A DNA stretch of 64,000 nucleotides from Haloarcula pellucida (GCF_014647235.1 NZ_BMOU01000001.1:226261-290260); one strand, 5' to 3'; positions 33,095-42,133 are shown, counted from the stretch's first letter. The notes: generated by a model from the sequence alone, not told the origin. A program made the numbers and translations.

Positions 33095-34390
33095 TCAGAA
33101 GTCCGAGAGCTGTGACTGCAGGCCGGCGACGAGTTCGGACTTGCGGCGCAGTGCCCCCATACTGACCGGCAGACGGTCGCTCACGGCCGAGAGCGTCTCG
33201 CGGAACGACTGGCCGACGCCGGGTTCGCCGTCGAACGCGTTGCGGACCCCTTCACGGACCTGCCAGACGCCGACGGGCGCCCAGTAGTCGTCGGTGATCT
33301 CCCGGAGGACGAGACACTTCGCCTGTCGGCCGCGCTCCTGTAAGTGTTCGAGGACGCCGAGGCGGGCGGCGTAGTACGCGCCGGCCGTCTCCGCTACGTA
33401 CCCCGTCCGACCCTCGTACCCCTCGTGAGCGCTCGACATGTAGTACCCCGTCCCGGGACGGGGGTTCCAGACGCTCTCGGGTGCTTTCATCTCGACGAGT
33501 TCGAACTCCCAGCGGCCCGGTGCCAGCAGGACCCAGTAGCGGTTCCCCATGTACTCGTTGTACCAGACTTCGGGCTTGTCGATAGTGTCGCTGTTGCGCG
33601 TGGTCCCCCGGAGGTACTGGCCAACGGTGTCGTCGACTGCGGTGATAGACCACCGTGTCGGCACCAGCGACCGCTCGCTGGCCTGTCCGAGCGCCCCGGC
33701 CGAGAGGATAGTGTTGATGTCGTAGACGTCGAAACCGCGGCGGTAGAGGTACGTCATCGCGCCCTCGGCCTGCCAGTCGTCGTCCGAGAGCGTCTTCTCG
33801 ACGGGCCGGGGGACGTGGGGGTTCTCCGCTAAGTCCGCGCCGGTCGCGTGGGCACGCGGCCCGGTCGGCGTCCCCACGTCGTCGAACTGCACGTCCAGTT
33901 CGGGCGTCCCGTCGAGTCCCACCTCGACGTCGACCGGATGGTCGGCGATGGCGACTTCGCGCTGGACGCCGACGAAGCCGTTCCACACGTCGTAGGCGCC
34001 GCCGGCGTCGCTCCCGCGGCGACCTCCCGTACTCACGGCGTCGACGGCGGTCGGTCGGGTCGAGTTGAGCATCCCGGTACGGCGCTGGAGGACGTCCTCG
34101 ATGCCGAGACCGGCGTCGTACCACTCGCTGCTCGTCGCGAACCCTTCGGCGGCGGCGTCCCGGTCGACGGGCGAGAGCAGGCCCGTCGAGACGTTCGGGT
34201 AGCCCGACCGGCCGACGAATATCTCGGGGGCCGTCGAACCAAAGAGCGAGTCGCCCTGTACCGTCTCCTGGAACTGCCGCTCGACGTCTTCGAGATGATC
34301 GGTGATGGCGTAGGACTTCTCCTCGGCGAGGCGACGCTTCTCGGCGGCCTCGTCACGTTCGAACCCCTCGATGAACTCGTCGAGCTGCAT
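33095..34390 (-). CDS. nreA: DNA repair protein NreA
   Basis: 431 residues, the usual size. NreA is an archaeal repair protein that acts with PCNA. The N-terminal helix ESYAITDHL-like KSYAITDHLEDV, SIFVGRSGYPNV-like APEIFVGRSGYPNV near 54, NSTRPTAVDAV near 110 and the C-terminal region YMSSAHEGYEGRTGYVAETAGAYYAARLGV in segments near 335 fit the family. The extreme C-terminus QSQLSDF matches a PCNA-interacting (PIP) motif. Transcribed divergently from the gene at 34492. Confidence 0.9.
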   Translation of the reverse strand: MQLDEFIEGFERDEAAEKRRLAEEKSYAITDHLEDVERQFQETVQGDSLFGSTAPEIFVGRSGYPNVSTGLLSPVDRDAAAEGFATSSEWYDAGLGIEDVLQRRTGMLNSTRPTAVDAVSTGGRRGSDAGGAYDVWNGFVGVQREVAIADHPVDVEVGLDGTPELDVQFDDVGTPTGPRAHATGADLAENPHVPRPVEKTLSDDDWQAEGAMTYLYRRGFDVYDINTILSAGALGQASERSLVPTRWSITAVDDTVGQYLRGTTRNSDTIDKPEVWYNEYMGNRYWVLLAPGRWEFELVEMKAPESVWNPRPGTGYYMSSAHEGYEGRTGYVAETAGAYYAARLGVLEHLQERGRQAKCLVLREITDDYWAPVGVWQVREGVRNAFDGEPGVGQSFRETLSAVSDRLPVSMGALRRKSELVAGLQSQLSDF

Positions 34391-34491
34391 CTATCTGCGC
34401 TTTGCCCCTGTCGGGCATGAACCTGTCCCTGCCGAACGTCTGTGAACAAGTATTACGTACCTGGACTGAGTAACAACGGGTGATATAAATC

Positions 34492-34887
34492 ATGGTGAAC
34501 GCAACGAAGTGGCTCGGTTTGGCTGCAACCGTCGTAAGCGTCGTCGTCATACTCTTGCCGGCTGTCTTCTCGGTTCCACACACACAGGCACTGACGAACC
34601 TGCTGGTGGGCGAGGTAGCGGCGCTCGCCGTCGGTCATTCCACGTACCGGGCGGCCTCGGGTAAGCAGGCCGTCCCGCTGGCAGCGGTGACGGGCATCGT
34701 CTGTGGATTGTTACTGACGGTGTCGCCGATGTTCCTCTATGCCGTCGACCCGTTCCTGACGGTCATGCTCCTCTTCGGACTCGTCGTCACGGCCGGTGGC
34801 GCGGCAGCACTCGTCGACCGCTACGTCGGTGGCGAAGAAGGGCGCCAGACCGGCGCCCAGCGCATCGCGAAGCGCGCTGGCAACTGA
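34492..34887 (+). CDS. four-helix membrane protein, unknown
   Basis: 131 residues with four membrane helices (about 7-27, 36-53, 64-82 and 86-108); helices one and three begin with similar WLGLAATVVSVVVILLPAVF and VTGIVCGLLLTVSPMF phrases, suggesting an internal SPW-like duplication. C-terminus basic (RIAKRAGN). A TATA-like run GATATAAATC lies at 34481-34490 immediately before the ATG, which is too close to be the promoter of this start; a better one is near 34449. Confidence 0.6.
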   Translation: MVNATKWLGLAATVVSVVVILLPAVFSVPHTQALTNLLVGEVAALAVGHSTYRAASGKQAVPLAAVTGIVCGLLLTVSPMFLYAVDPFLTVMLLFGLVVTAGGAAALVDRYVGGEEGRQTGAQRIAKRAGN

Positions 34888-34949
34888 CCGGTCGCGCTCG
34901 ACCGGGCAGACCACAACGGTTTTTGCGATTCCCGGGTCCTTCTCGAACG

Positions 34950-35543
34950 ATGCCGGTTATAGAGTGTGACGAGGCTGTCGCCCGAGAGCAGTTAGCCGAC
35001 GCTGGGGTCACTATCGAGGAGGGAAACACCGGCCACGAGCGCTGGCGCGCGGAGTACGGCGGCGCGACGGCCGTCGCATACGAGGGGAAGGTCGTCGTGC
35101 AGGGCGACGACACCGCCAAACTGGAAGCGCTCCTGCGTGGCGAGGACGGCGGGCGCGTCCACGCCTACTTCGACGGCGCGTGCCGCGGGAACCCCGGGCC
35201 GGCCTCGGTGGGGTACGTACTCGTCGACGACAGCGGCATCGTCGCCGAGGGCGGCGAGACCATCGGCCGCGCGACGAACAATCAGGCCGAGTACGCCGCC
35301 CTGATCAAGGTCCTCGAAGTCGCCGCCGACTACGGCTTCGACGAGATACACGTCCGCGGGGATTCGGAACTCATCGTCAAGCAAGTACGCGGCGAGTGGA
35401 ATACGAACGACCCGGACCTCCGGGAGAAGCGGGTTCGGGTCCGGGAACTGCTGACCCAGTTCGACCAGTGGGACATCGAGCACGTTCCGCGAGAGATAAA
35501 CGACCGCGCGGACCAACTAGCCAACGACGCACTCGATGACTGA
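34950..35543 (+). CDS. rnhA: ribonuclease HI
   Basis: 197 residues from ATG 34950 (MPVIECDEAVAREQL). Residues 1-65 are an extra N-terminal domain seen in haloarchaeal type 1 RNase H. The catalytic residues follow: Asp in YFDGACRGNPGP, Glu in NNQAEYAAL, Asp in RGDSELIVKQV and Asp in NDRADQLANDA. The enzyme removes RNA from RNA-DNA hybrids. The stop overlaps the start of the next gene by 8 bases. Confidence 0.93.
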   Translation: MPVIECDEAVAREQLADAGVTIEEGNTGHERWRAEYGGATAVAYEGKVVVQGDDTAKLEALLRGEDGGRVHAYFDGACRGNPGPASVGYVLVDDSGIVAEGGETIGRATNNQAEYAALIKVLEVAADYGFDEIHVRGDSELIVKQVRGEWNTNDPDLREKRVRVRELLTQFDQWDIEHVPREINDRADQLANDALDD

Positions 35544-36090
35544 CCTGCCAAGCGAGACGGTCGACGAGGTGGAACGTCTCACCAGACTCGCCCGGGAAGC
35601 GGTCGACGAAGACGAAGCGGCGGCGTACCGGGCGGAACGAGCGGCACTTCTCGACGAACGCGGCTACACCTCGCGGATTCGCGAGGAAGATACGGGCGAG
35701 ATACTCGTCTGTCACCCCGCCGAGTGGGTCGAGGACGGCGTCATCCGCCCGGACCGCGTCGAGGACACTGACCGCGGTGTCGAAGTCAGACTCTCCGGGC
35801 CGGAGGCGCCCGACGAGTGGGAGACGGTCGAAGAACAGAACCGTCGTGTCGTCGACGCGGTCCGTGCGGACTACGGCGACGTCCACGGTGCTACCGCCGA
35901 CGCGCTCGCCGATTTCATGGGCAACCACTACGCGAAGCCGATCGCGGACGCGACGACCGACGAACTGCGAGAGTTCCGCGAGGAGTACTTCCAGCGGAAC
36001 GTCTGGCCGACCGACGAACAGCGGGCGCTGCTCGAGGAGTCGGTCCGTGTGACGGTCGAAAAAGCGGGTGGTCGGTTACCGGAGCAGTAA
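35536..36090 (+). CDS. rnhA operon protein (DUF7108-like)
   Basis: 184 residues, all helical and acidic. The start ATG at 35536 lies within the end of rnhA, so translation is coupled. Phrases: VERLTRLAREAVDEDEAAAYRAERAALLDERG in segments near 10-40, YTSRIREEDTGEILVCHPAEWVEDG near 46-70 and ADFMGNHYAKPI near 128. Conserved next to rnhA in haloarchaea as I recall. Probable partner of RNase H or replication; function unproven. Confidence 0.75.
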   Translation: MTDLPSETVDEVERLTRLAREAVDEDEAAAYRAERAALLDERGYTSRIREEDTGEILVCHPAEWVEDGVIRPDRVEDTDRGVEVRLSGPEAPDEWETVEEQNRRVVDAVRADYGDVHGATADALADFMGNHYAKPIADATTDELREFREEYFQRNVWPTDEQRALLEESVRVTVEKAGGRLPEQ

Positions 36091-36095
36091 GTCGG

Positions 36096-36455
36096 TTACT
36101 CCTGAGCGTCGACGAGGTCGTGGAGCTCGTCGGCGCGGTCTTCGCCGGTGACGAACTTCGAGAACTCCCAGCCGAGCTGGTCGAGGACGGCGTCTTTGCC
36201 GTTGTCGGTCAGGGAGTACTGGTTGGTACGCTTGTCGAGTTCGCTCTTCTCTACCAGTTCCATCTCGACGAGGTCGTCGAGGTTGGGGTAGAGACGCCCG
36301 TGGTTGACTTCGTCGCTGTAGTACGATTCGAGTTCGCGCTTGATCGCGAGGCCGTATCGTGGCTCTTCTGCGAGAATGACGAGGATGTTTTGCTGGAACG
36401 CGGTCAAGTCCTTTGCAACGCCGGGGCTACCCTTGATGGATTGTGCCTCTGACAT
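36096..36455 (-). CDS. PadR family transcription regulator
   Basis: 119 residues. The winged helix spans about 18-95: DLTAFQQNILVILAEEPRYGLAIKREL in two helices, HGRLYPNLDDLVEMELVEKSE (wing and recognition), RTNQYSLTDNGKDAV. A C-terminal helix would make the dimer. The close palindrome upstream (36461-36485) overlaps its TATA element and is a likely autoregulatory operator. Target genes unknown. Confidence 0.87.
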   Translation of the reverse strand: MSEAQSIKGSPGVAKDLTAFQQNILVILAEEPRYGLAIKRELESYYSDEVNHGRLYPNLDDLVEMELVEKSELDKRTNQYSLTDNGKDAVLDQLGWEFSKFVTGEDRADELHDLVDAQE

Positions 36456-36807
36456 GGTTAGTTAAATGTCATCAAGCTATTTAACACTTGTTAACTCCGA
36501 CGTACGAACGATTACTACCGGACGACAGAGACCCATATTTCATATAGCAACAACTATCGAAAATGCGGTATGTCCAGCAGTTGTACGGGCCAAACCCGTC
36601 TAGTTCCTGTCGCGTAGGGTGCCCTGAAGCTGTCTCTGCCGTGTTGGATAACTCTGAAAGAGTACTACATAAATACTTTGTGTATTACGAAGAGCGCGTC
36701 GTACGCACGATTCGCCCGTTCGACGCCGGGCCGTCTCGCTGCCTCCGCGCCGTCGCTCCGGGACGATTACGAAAGTAACTTTTGCCGGCGTCGCGCAGTC
36801 GCGGGTG
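36456..36807. other. intergenic stretch with two promoters
   Basis: The left end holds the PadR promoter and palindrome. Around 36540-36690 the DNA is AT-rich, with CATAAATAC near 36668-36677 as a TATA candidate for a message reaching ppa. A short plus-strand frame (36563-36778) ends in Arg-rich sequence and is not convincing. Nothing else recognised. Confidence 0.45.
36461..36485. promoter_or_regulatory. palindromic candidate operator of the PadR gene
   Basis: GTTAAAT (36461-36467) and ATTTAAC (36479-36485) are perfect 7-base inverted arms spaced by 11 bases, about one helical turn. They lie 6-30 bases upstream of the padR ATG (36455) and include the TATA-like sequence, so bound protein would block its promoter. 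Confidence 0.5.
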
Positions 36808-37341
36808 ATGACGAACCTCTGGGAAGACCTCGAAACCGGACCGAACCCGCCCGAAGAGATCTACGCCGTCGTCGAGTGCCTCAAGGGCGAGCGCAACAAG
36901 TACGAGTACGACAAGGACATCCCCGGCGTCGTCCTCGACCGCGTGCTCCACTCGAACGTTCACTATCCCTCGGACTACGGGTTCATTCCGCAGTCGTACT
37001 ACGACGACGAGGACCCCTTCGACGTCCTCGTCCTCGTCGAAGACCAGACGTTCCCCGGCTGTGTCATCGAGGCCCGCCCAGTCGCGCTGATGAAAATGGA
37101 CGACGACGGCGAACAGGACGACAAGGTCATCGCCGTCCCGAGCGAGGACCCGCGCTACGACCACATCGAGGACCTCGACGACATCCCCCAGCAGCAACTC
37201 GACGAGATAGACGAGTTCTTCGCGACCTACAAGAACCTCGAAGCGGGCAAGGAAGTCGAGACGCTCGGATGGGAGGACAAGCAGGCCGCGATGGACGCCA
37301 TCGAGCACGCCCAAGACCTCTACGACGAGCAGTTCAACTGA
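36808..37341 (+). CDS. ppa: inorganic pyrophosphatase
   Basis: 177 residues (MTNLWEDLETG; an ATG just before adds one Met). Family I soluble enzyme: the signature DDEDPFDVLVL near 69-79 carries three metal-binding Asp, YEYDKDIPG near 32 and YPSDYGFIPQ near 52 are conserved, and a late Lys (YKNLE) completes the site. It hydrolyses pyrophosphate released by biosynthesis. Length is standard. Confidence 0.95.
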   Translation: MTNLWEDLETGPNPPEEIYAVVECLKGERNKYEYDKDIPGVVLDRVLHSNVHYPSDYGFIPQSYYDDEDPFDVLVLVEDQTFPGCVIEARPVALMKMDDDGEQDDKVIAVPSEDPRYDHIEDLDDIPQQQLDEIDEFFATYKNLEAGKEVETLGWEDKQAAMDAIEHAQDLYDEQFN

Positions 37342-37525
37342 ACCGCGCTCGACCGCCCTTTTCTTTCGTGTCGTCCGTGTCCTCGTCCACGCCAGCGACA
37401 GCCCCGTCGGTCGAGAGCGCACGACGGATACGGGACGTATGCTCTCCGATAATATCGGCAGTCGTTGCCGATTATGTATGAGCATGGGTAATGTTTTGAG
37501 GATGGCGGCCGGTGTTACAGATACA

Positions 37526-37645
37526 ATGGCGACCGATCAATCCGAGACGACACTTGCCGACGCCAGTGGTGGAGCGGAGCGAGAGGATCCGACGCCGCCG
37601 GGCATCGCCCACCTGACAGTCGTCCCGGAGAACGCAGAGCGGTAA
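37526..37645 (+). CDS. 39-residue haloarchaeal peptide gene, tentative
   Basis: ATG 37526 gives MATDQSETTLADASGGAERE, then DPTPPGIAHLTVVPENAER before TAA. The PGIAHLTVVP phrase resembles ends of other small haloarchaeal proteins that I recall. An in-frame upstream ATG (37490) would lengthen it by 12. A TATA-like TTATGTATG lies near 37472-37480. Real but unproven. Confidence 0.4.
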   Translation: MATDQSETTLADASGGAEREDPTPPGIAHLTVVPENAER

Positions 37646-37736
37646 TCGACGCGACGGCGACGGCGAGCGTTTTGCCGGTGTCCGTGACACAGCCACGAAA
37701 AGAAGCTTCTTGTCCCCGACCGGTCTAACGACGGGC

Positions 37737-39080
37737 ATGGGTCTATTCGACCGTCTGAAAGGTGACGACGCTCCCCGCGTCGCCTTCTTCGGCATCGACG
37801 GCGTGCCGTACAGCCTCATCGACGAGCATCCGGACGTGTTCCCGAACCTCACCGACCTCAAGACCGAGGGGAGCGGCGGCCCCATCGACAGCATCGTGCC
37901 GCCCGAGTCCAGCGCTTGCTGGCCCGCTCTGACGACCGGGGTCAATCCCGGCCAGACTGGGGTCTACGGCTTTCAGGACCGCGAGGTCGGCTCCTACGAC
38001 ACGTACGTTCCCATGGGTCGGGACGTGCAGGCGACGCGCCTCTGGGACCGGGTCACCGAGGCGGGTCGAGACGCGACGGTGCTGAACGTCCCCGTGACGT
38101 TCCCGCCCCAGCGCAACGTCCAGCGCATGGTTTCTGGGTTCCTCTCGCCCGGCGTCGACAAGGCCGCCTACCCCGACGAACTGCGCGACCGACTCGAAGA
38201 GACGAACTACCGCATCGACGTCAACGCCAAACTGGGTCACGACGAGGACAAGACGGAGTTCATCGAGGACGCTCACGAGACGCTCGAAAAGCGCTACGAG
38301 ACGTTCTCACACTACGTCGAGCAGGACGACTGGGACCTCTTTTTCGGCGTGTTCATGACCACCGACCGGGTCAACCACTTCCTGTTCAAACACTACGAGC
38401 AGGACGGTGAGTACCAGCAGGAGTTCTTCGACTTCTACGAGAAGGTCGACGAGTATCTGGGCAAACTCCGCGAGCAACTCGCCGACGACGTGACGATGGT
38501 CGTCGCCTCGGACCACGGCTTCACCACGCTCGAGTACGAGGTCCACTTCAACGAGTGGCTCGAACAGGAGGGGTGGCTGGAGTTCGAGGACGAGGACCAC
38601 TCCGAACTGGGTGACATCAGCGAAGACGCCAAAGCCTACTCGCTCATCCCCGGCCGGTTCTACATCAACCTCGACGGGCGCGAACCCGACGGCGGCGTCG
38701 ACGAGGACGAGTACGAGTCGGTTCGGAACGACCTCAAGGAGAAACTCGAGGCCCTCGAAGGCCCGAACGGCAACAAAGTCGCCGACCGCGTGGTCACCCG
38801 CGAGGAGGCGTTCCGCGGCGACCACGACGACATCGCCCCGGACCTCGTCGTCGTCCCGAACCACGGCTTCGACCTCAAGGCCGGGTTCAAGGGCAGCGAG
38901 GACGTCTTCGACGTCGGCCCCCGCAACGGGATGCACTCGTTCGACAACGCGACGTTGCTGATCGACGACGCCGACGCCACCGTTCGAGACGCGGACCTCT
39001 ACGACATCGCGCCGACGATTCTGGAACTGCTGGAACAGGACTACGAACGGACCGAGTTCGACGGCGGCAGTCTACTGTAG
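37737..39080 (+). CDS. alkaline phosphatase/phosphodiesterase superfamily enzyme
   Basis: 447 residues from ATG 37737 (MGLFDRLKGDD). The type I phosphodiesterase/nucleotide pyrophosphatase fold is recognisable: FFGIDGVPYSLID near 17-29 (first metal Asp), the nucleophile region PPESSACWPALTTGVNPGQTGVYGF near 55 in two parts, TTDRVNHFLFKH near 208 (Asp, His), VVASDHGFTT near 258 (Asp, His) and NGMHSFDNA near 403 (His). Substrate unknown; nucleotide-sugar or phosphonate ester hydrolases are possible. Cytosolic, no signal. Confidence 0.87.
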   Translation: MGLFDRLKGDDAPRVAFFGIDGVPYSLIDEHPDVFPNLTDLKTEGSGGPIDSIVPPESSACWPALTTGVNPGQTGVYGFQDREVGSYDTYVPMGRDVQATRLWDRVTEAGRDATVLNVPVTFPPQRNVQRMVSGFLSPGVDKAAYPDELRDRLEETNYRIDVNAKLGHDEDKTEFIEDAHETLEKRYETFSHYVEQDDWDLFFGVFMTTDRVNHFLFKHYEQDGEYQQEFFDFYEKVDEYLGKLREQLADDVTMVVASDHGFTTLEYEVHFNEWLEQEGWLEFEDEDHSELGDISEDAKAYSLIPGRFYINLDGREPDGGVDEDEYESVRNDLKEKLEALEGPNGNKVADRVVTREEAFRGDHDDIAPDLVVVPNHGFDLKAGFKGSEDVFDVGPRNGMHSFDNATLLIDDADATVRDADLYDIAPTILELLEQDYERTEFDGGSLL

Positions 39081-39211
39081 ACCCACTGTATCGAGCGGTT
39101 CGGACGTGAACCGCCGTCTCACCGACGACGAACGAAGCGAGTGGCCGGCCGTTCTCGACGTTTTCGCGACGAGTGGTGGCCGGAATCCGTCCGACGAAGT
39201 AACAAGTGGAG

Positions 39212-40285
39212 TTACAGGAGGCTATCCAGATTCTCGTTGTCGAACTCGTTGGGGTCCACGGTACCGCCCTGTGACTTTGCGGCCTCGTTGGCCTTTCGCA
39301 TGAAGTCGTCGACGCGGCCCGACCGTTCGACGCCCGAGAGGACGACCAGCGCGGCTATCTTGTCCGACCCGAGCGGGAAATCGCCGCCACGGACCTCCAT
39401 GCTGCCCGTCTCGTCTTCGACCCAGCGGCGAGCGCGTTCGACGCCTTTCCGGGAGAGTCGTTCCGGGTCGCCGGCGACGACCAGCAGGGCTGACTCCGCC
39501 TCGACGGCGTTCGGGAGGCTCATACTCGTCAGGAGGGCGTTGCGGGTGACGCTCGTGATGGTGTTGACGTTCTCGCTTGGGTCCTCGCTGGCCTGTGCAC
39601 TGGCGTAGCCGATAGAGGATATACCGCCGCCACGGAGCGTGTTGATTATCTCCGAGGAGTCGACGACGCTCTCGCCGACGCCCTCGACGGCCTCGCCGGA
39701 GGCGAGCAAGAGGCCGACGCGCTGAGAGATGGCGTCGTTGATTCGCTTGTAGCCGTCGGCGACGCTGTCGCCGCTCCCGCGCCACGCGTCGTTGTCGACG
39801 AGGAGCAGCGAGTCGGACTCGCGGGCGGCCGTCTTGAGCGAGCGACCGGCGTTGGCCTGATAGAGGCCGCCTTCGTCCTTGCCGGGGAGGATGCCGAGGA
39901 CGTACACGGGCATCTCGTAGATGCGCTTCAGTTCGCGCGCCAACATTGGTGCGCCGCCAGAACCAGTCCCGCCGCCGAGACCGGCGACGATGACGACGGC
40001 CTCCGCCTCGGTCGTGATGCGGCCGTCGAGGTTCTCTAGTACCTCCGTGGCGTTTTCTTGCATTATCTGTGCGCCCAGTTCGTTGTCGCCACCGACGCCG
40101 TGGCCCTTCACCCGGTCCTGTCCGATGAGGGCTGTGTCGATGTCGAGGTTCTGGAGGTCCGGTCTCGCGGTGTTCACCGCGAGCGCGCCGCGAACGGCGT
40201 TGAACCCCATCTCGTAGTCGAACTCTGCGAGGGACTGTGTGACCTTCCCACCGGCCTGTCCCACACCAATCAGGACGACTTTCAT
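39212..40285 (-). CDS. cetZ: tubulin-like CetZ protein
   Basis: 357 residues from ATG 40285 (MKVVLIGVGQAGGKV). The GTP-binding loop GLGGGTGSGGAP is at about 102-113. QDRVKGHGVGGDNELGA near 56-72 and DNDAWRGSGDSV near 155 are CetZ marks. It lacks the acidic C-terminal extension of CetZ1 and ends NEFDNENLDSLL, closely matching what I remember of the CetZ2 group. CetZ proteins shape haloarchaeal cells and polymerise with GTP. A small HTH gene lies 106 bases upstream on the same strand. Confidence 0.9.
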   Translation of the reverse strand: MKVVLIGVGQAGGKVTQSLAEFDYEMGFNAVRGALAVNTARPDLQNLDIDTALIGQDRVKGHGVGGDNELGAQIMQENATEVLENLDGRITTEAEAVVIVAGLGGGTGSGGAPMLARELKRIYEMPVYVLGILPGKDEGGLYQANAGRSLKTAARESDSLLLVDNDAWRGSGDSVADGYKRINDAISQRVGLLLASGEAVEGVGESVVDSSEIINTLRGGGISSIGYASAQASEDPSENVNTITSVTRNALLTSMSLPNAVEAESALLVVAGDPERLSRKGVERARRWVEDETGSMEVRGGDFPLGSDKIAALVVLSGVERSGRVDDFMRKANEAAKSQGGTVDPNEFDNENLDSLL

Positions 40286-40391
40286 ATCCAACGTCTCTGG
40301 CGGGTAACTAATCAACGTTGCCCTGTTTCGAGAGGAGGTGCCGGCAATACCGGGGTTCGACGCGACGCCCGGTGGCGGGCCGCGGGGGCGC

Positions 40392-40664
40392 TCACTCGAT
40401 ACTGAGCGTGTAGATGCGCTTTCGCGCGTCCGCAAAGGAGAACCGGGAGTCGACGACGCCGACCTCTTCGAGTCGGTTCAGCGCGTATCGGACCGTTCGA
40501 GGCGGCAAAAGCGTCTCCTCGGCGAGTTGGCTCTGGGTAAGCGTCTCGTTGTACTCCAGTACCTTCGCGACGAGTTTCGCGCTCGGGGGCAGGTCTCTGA
40601 TGGCCTCCCACCCGACTGACTCCTCGTCCTCGTCCTCTACGCGTTGGATGTCGGATGCACTCAT
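40392..40664 (-). CDS. winged-helix protein upstream of cetZ
   Basis: 90 residues from ATG 40664 (MSASDIQRVEDEDEES); the ATG further upstream has no support. The HTH spans about 25-85: PSAKLVAKVLEYNETLTQSQ, then EETLLPPRTVRYALNRLEEVGVV, the MarR/TrmB-like pattern. A TATA element (40691-40700) lies about 30 bases upstream. It is divergent from the SRPBCC gene and followed by cetZ, so it may regulate either. Confidence 0.8.
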   Translation of the reverse strand: MSASDIQRVEDEDEESVGWEAIRDLPPSAKLVAKVLEYNETLTQSQLAEETLLPPRTVRYALNRLEEVGVVDSRFSFADARKRIYTLSIE

Positions 40665-40690
40665 GTACTCTCCCCTATCGGATACAGGAT

Positions 40691-40700
40691 AATAATATTT
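40691..40700 (-). promoter_or_regulatory. TATA box of the HTH gene upstream of cetZ
   Basis: Minus-strand AAATATTATT, centred about 31 bases before ATG 40664, leaving a leader of a few bases. Confidence 0.55.
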
Positions 40701-40803
40701 CTCCTTCTCTCTCATGCGCACGAGAAATCTTGCGGCAACATTATCGGCGGCTGGCGGCGGTCACGCCCGAAAGTTTACTTCCGAACCCATCCCCATTGGG
40801 CGT

Positions 40804-41328
40804 GTGGACGAAGTCGAGGTCAGCACGGTGGTGTATGCGCCCCCCGAGGAGCTGTACGAGTTCCTGCTCGACTTCCCGGGGTACGCGCGCTACTCGGAGT
40901 ACATCGACCGGGTTACACAGGACGGTGACGGAACGCCGGGGACCAACTACGACCTCGTGTTCTCGTGGTGGAAGCTCACCTACACCGCGCGTTCGGAGGT
41001 GACCGGGGTCGACGAACCCGAGCGTATCGACTGGCGTATCGTCAAGGACATCGACGCCGAGGGGTACTGGTACGTCGAGGAGGTGTCGGCGCCGGACGGC
41101 GTCGACGTCGCCTCGCGAGTCGTCCTCCACATCGAGTTCGATCCGGACTCGGCGTCGTCGAACGCCGTCGACCTGCCACGACTCGTCTCGCTGGACTGGG
41201 TCATCGAGAAGGTCAAACCGTTGATCCACAAGGAAGCGACGCGAATCGTCGAGCGGGTCGTCGCGGATATCGAAGGGGAGCGCCGCGACGTCGACCTAGC
41301 GATTCAGACGGGGCCGGACTCAGTCTGA
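40804..41328 (+). CDS. SRPBCC (START-like) family protein
   Basis: 174 residues from GTG 40804 (MDEVEVSTVVYAPPEE). The START/polyketide-cyclase fold is visible: VYAPPEELYEFLLDFPGYARYSEYID near 9-34 in segments, FSWWKLTYTARSEV near 58, IDWRIVKDID near 76, and a long C-terminal helix with IHKEATRIVERVVADIEGE. This is a hydrophobic-ligand or quinone-binding fold. A TATA-like GAAAGTTTAC near 40769-40779 supports the GTG start. Confidence 0.83.
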   Translation: MDEVEVSTVVYAPPEELYEFLLDFPGYARYSEYIDRVTQDGDGTPGTNYDLVFSWWKLTYTARSEVTGVDEPERIDWRIVKDIDAEGYWYVEEVSAPDGVDVASRVVLHIEFDPDSASSNAVDLPRLVSLDWVIEKVKPLIHKEATRIVERVVADIEGERRDVDLAIQTGPDSV

Positions 41329-41349
41329 GTCCGGCCGGCGCCCGGTCGA

Positions 41350-42030
41350 TTACTCGACGCCGGGCGTCTCGTAGTCGCCGCCGTACCGCATGAAAAAGTA
41401 CGCGAGACCCAGCGTCGCGACCATCACGAAGGAGGTGGCGACCCCGAGCGTCTTCGCGCCGTTCGGGACTTCCGGAGACCCGCCGCCCCCGCCGCCGCCA
41501 CCACCGCCGCCCGAGGTGGGGTAGTCGGTACCGACGACGACGGCGCCTTTCATACCGAGGCCTTCGTGGGGCACACAGACGTAGTTGAAGATTCCGTCCT
41601 CCTCGAAGGTGTATTCGTAGTTGACGCCAGCGGACGAGACGGGCGACCCGGAGTCGAGTGGGCCGTCGCCCTGTGACTTGACGTTGTGGCCACCGCCCTC
41701 GCCCGTCCACTCGAACTTCACGGTCGCCCCGTTGTCGACGTGGACTGCGGGTGGGTCGAACGCGTACGCGCCACCGTTGCCTTCCGCGCCGACAGTGACG
41801 GTTACCGTATCCTGCCCGGTCGCATCGACCGTCTCGCCGTCGAAGTTCTGGACGTTGCTGAACCAACTGCCGTAGTCCGGCGGACCGCCACCGCCGCCAC
41901 CGCCGTCGCTCGAGTTGTTTCCGCCGCTTTCCTGTGCAGTAGCGGTCCCCGCGGCAGCGGAGGCCGCGGTGGCCCCTGCGGCGGTCCGCATGAACGCCCG
42001 GCGAGACACGTCCGCACTACCGTCTGTCAT
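41350..42030 (-). CDS. halocyanin-type blue copper protein
   Basis: 226 residues from ATG 42030. Tat signal SRRAFMRTAAGATAASAAAG at the N-terminus, a glycine-rich spacer (about 35-50), and a cupredoxin domain near 60-170 with the copper ligands His in GGGHNVK and Cys, His, Met in YVCVPHEGLGMKGA. A second Gly-rich spacer and a C-terminal membrane helix (about 198-217) anchor it outside. It carries electrons on the cell surface. Confidence 0.9.
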   Translation of the reverse strand: MTDGSADVSRRAFMRTAAGATAASAAAGTATAQESGGNNSSDGGGGGGGPPDYGSWFSNVQNFDGETVDATGQDTVTVTVGAEGNGGAYAFDPPAVHVDNGATVKFEWTGEGGGHNVKSQGDGPLDSGSPVSSAGVNYEYTFEEDGIFNYVCVPHEGLGMKGAVVVGTDYPTSGGGGGGGGGGGSPEVPNGAKTLGVATSFVMVATLGLAYFFMRYGGDYETPGVE

Positions 42031-42133
42031 ACTTCGGGTTTGGACGGACCCCGTCGTGAATATGTCGGTTTCCAATCGCCCACCGTGACCGCTTTCCGAA
42101 CTCCTTTCCGGCGTAGGCACTTGGGTCCCGTAC

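Noticed and set aside
36563..36778. 71-residue plus-strand frame before ppa
   Set aside because: Mixed composition and an Arg-rich end; it overlaps the likely promoter region of ppa.
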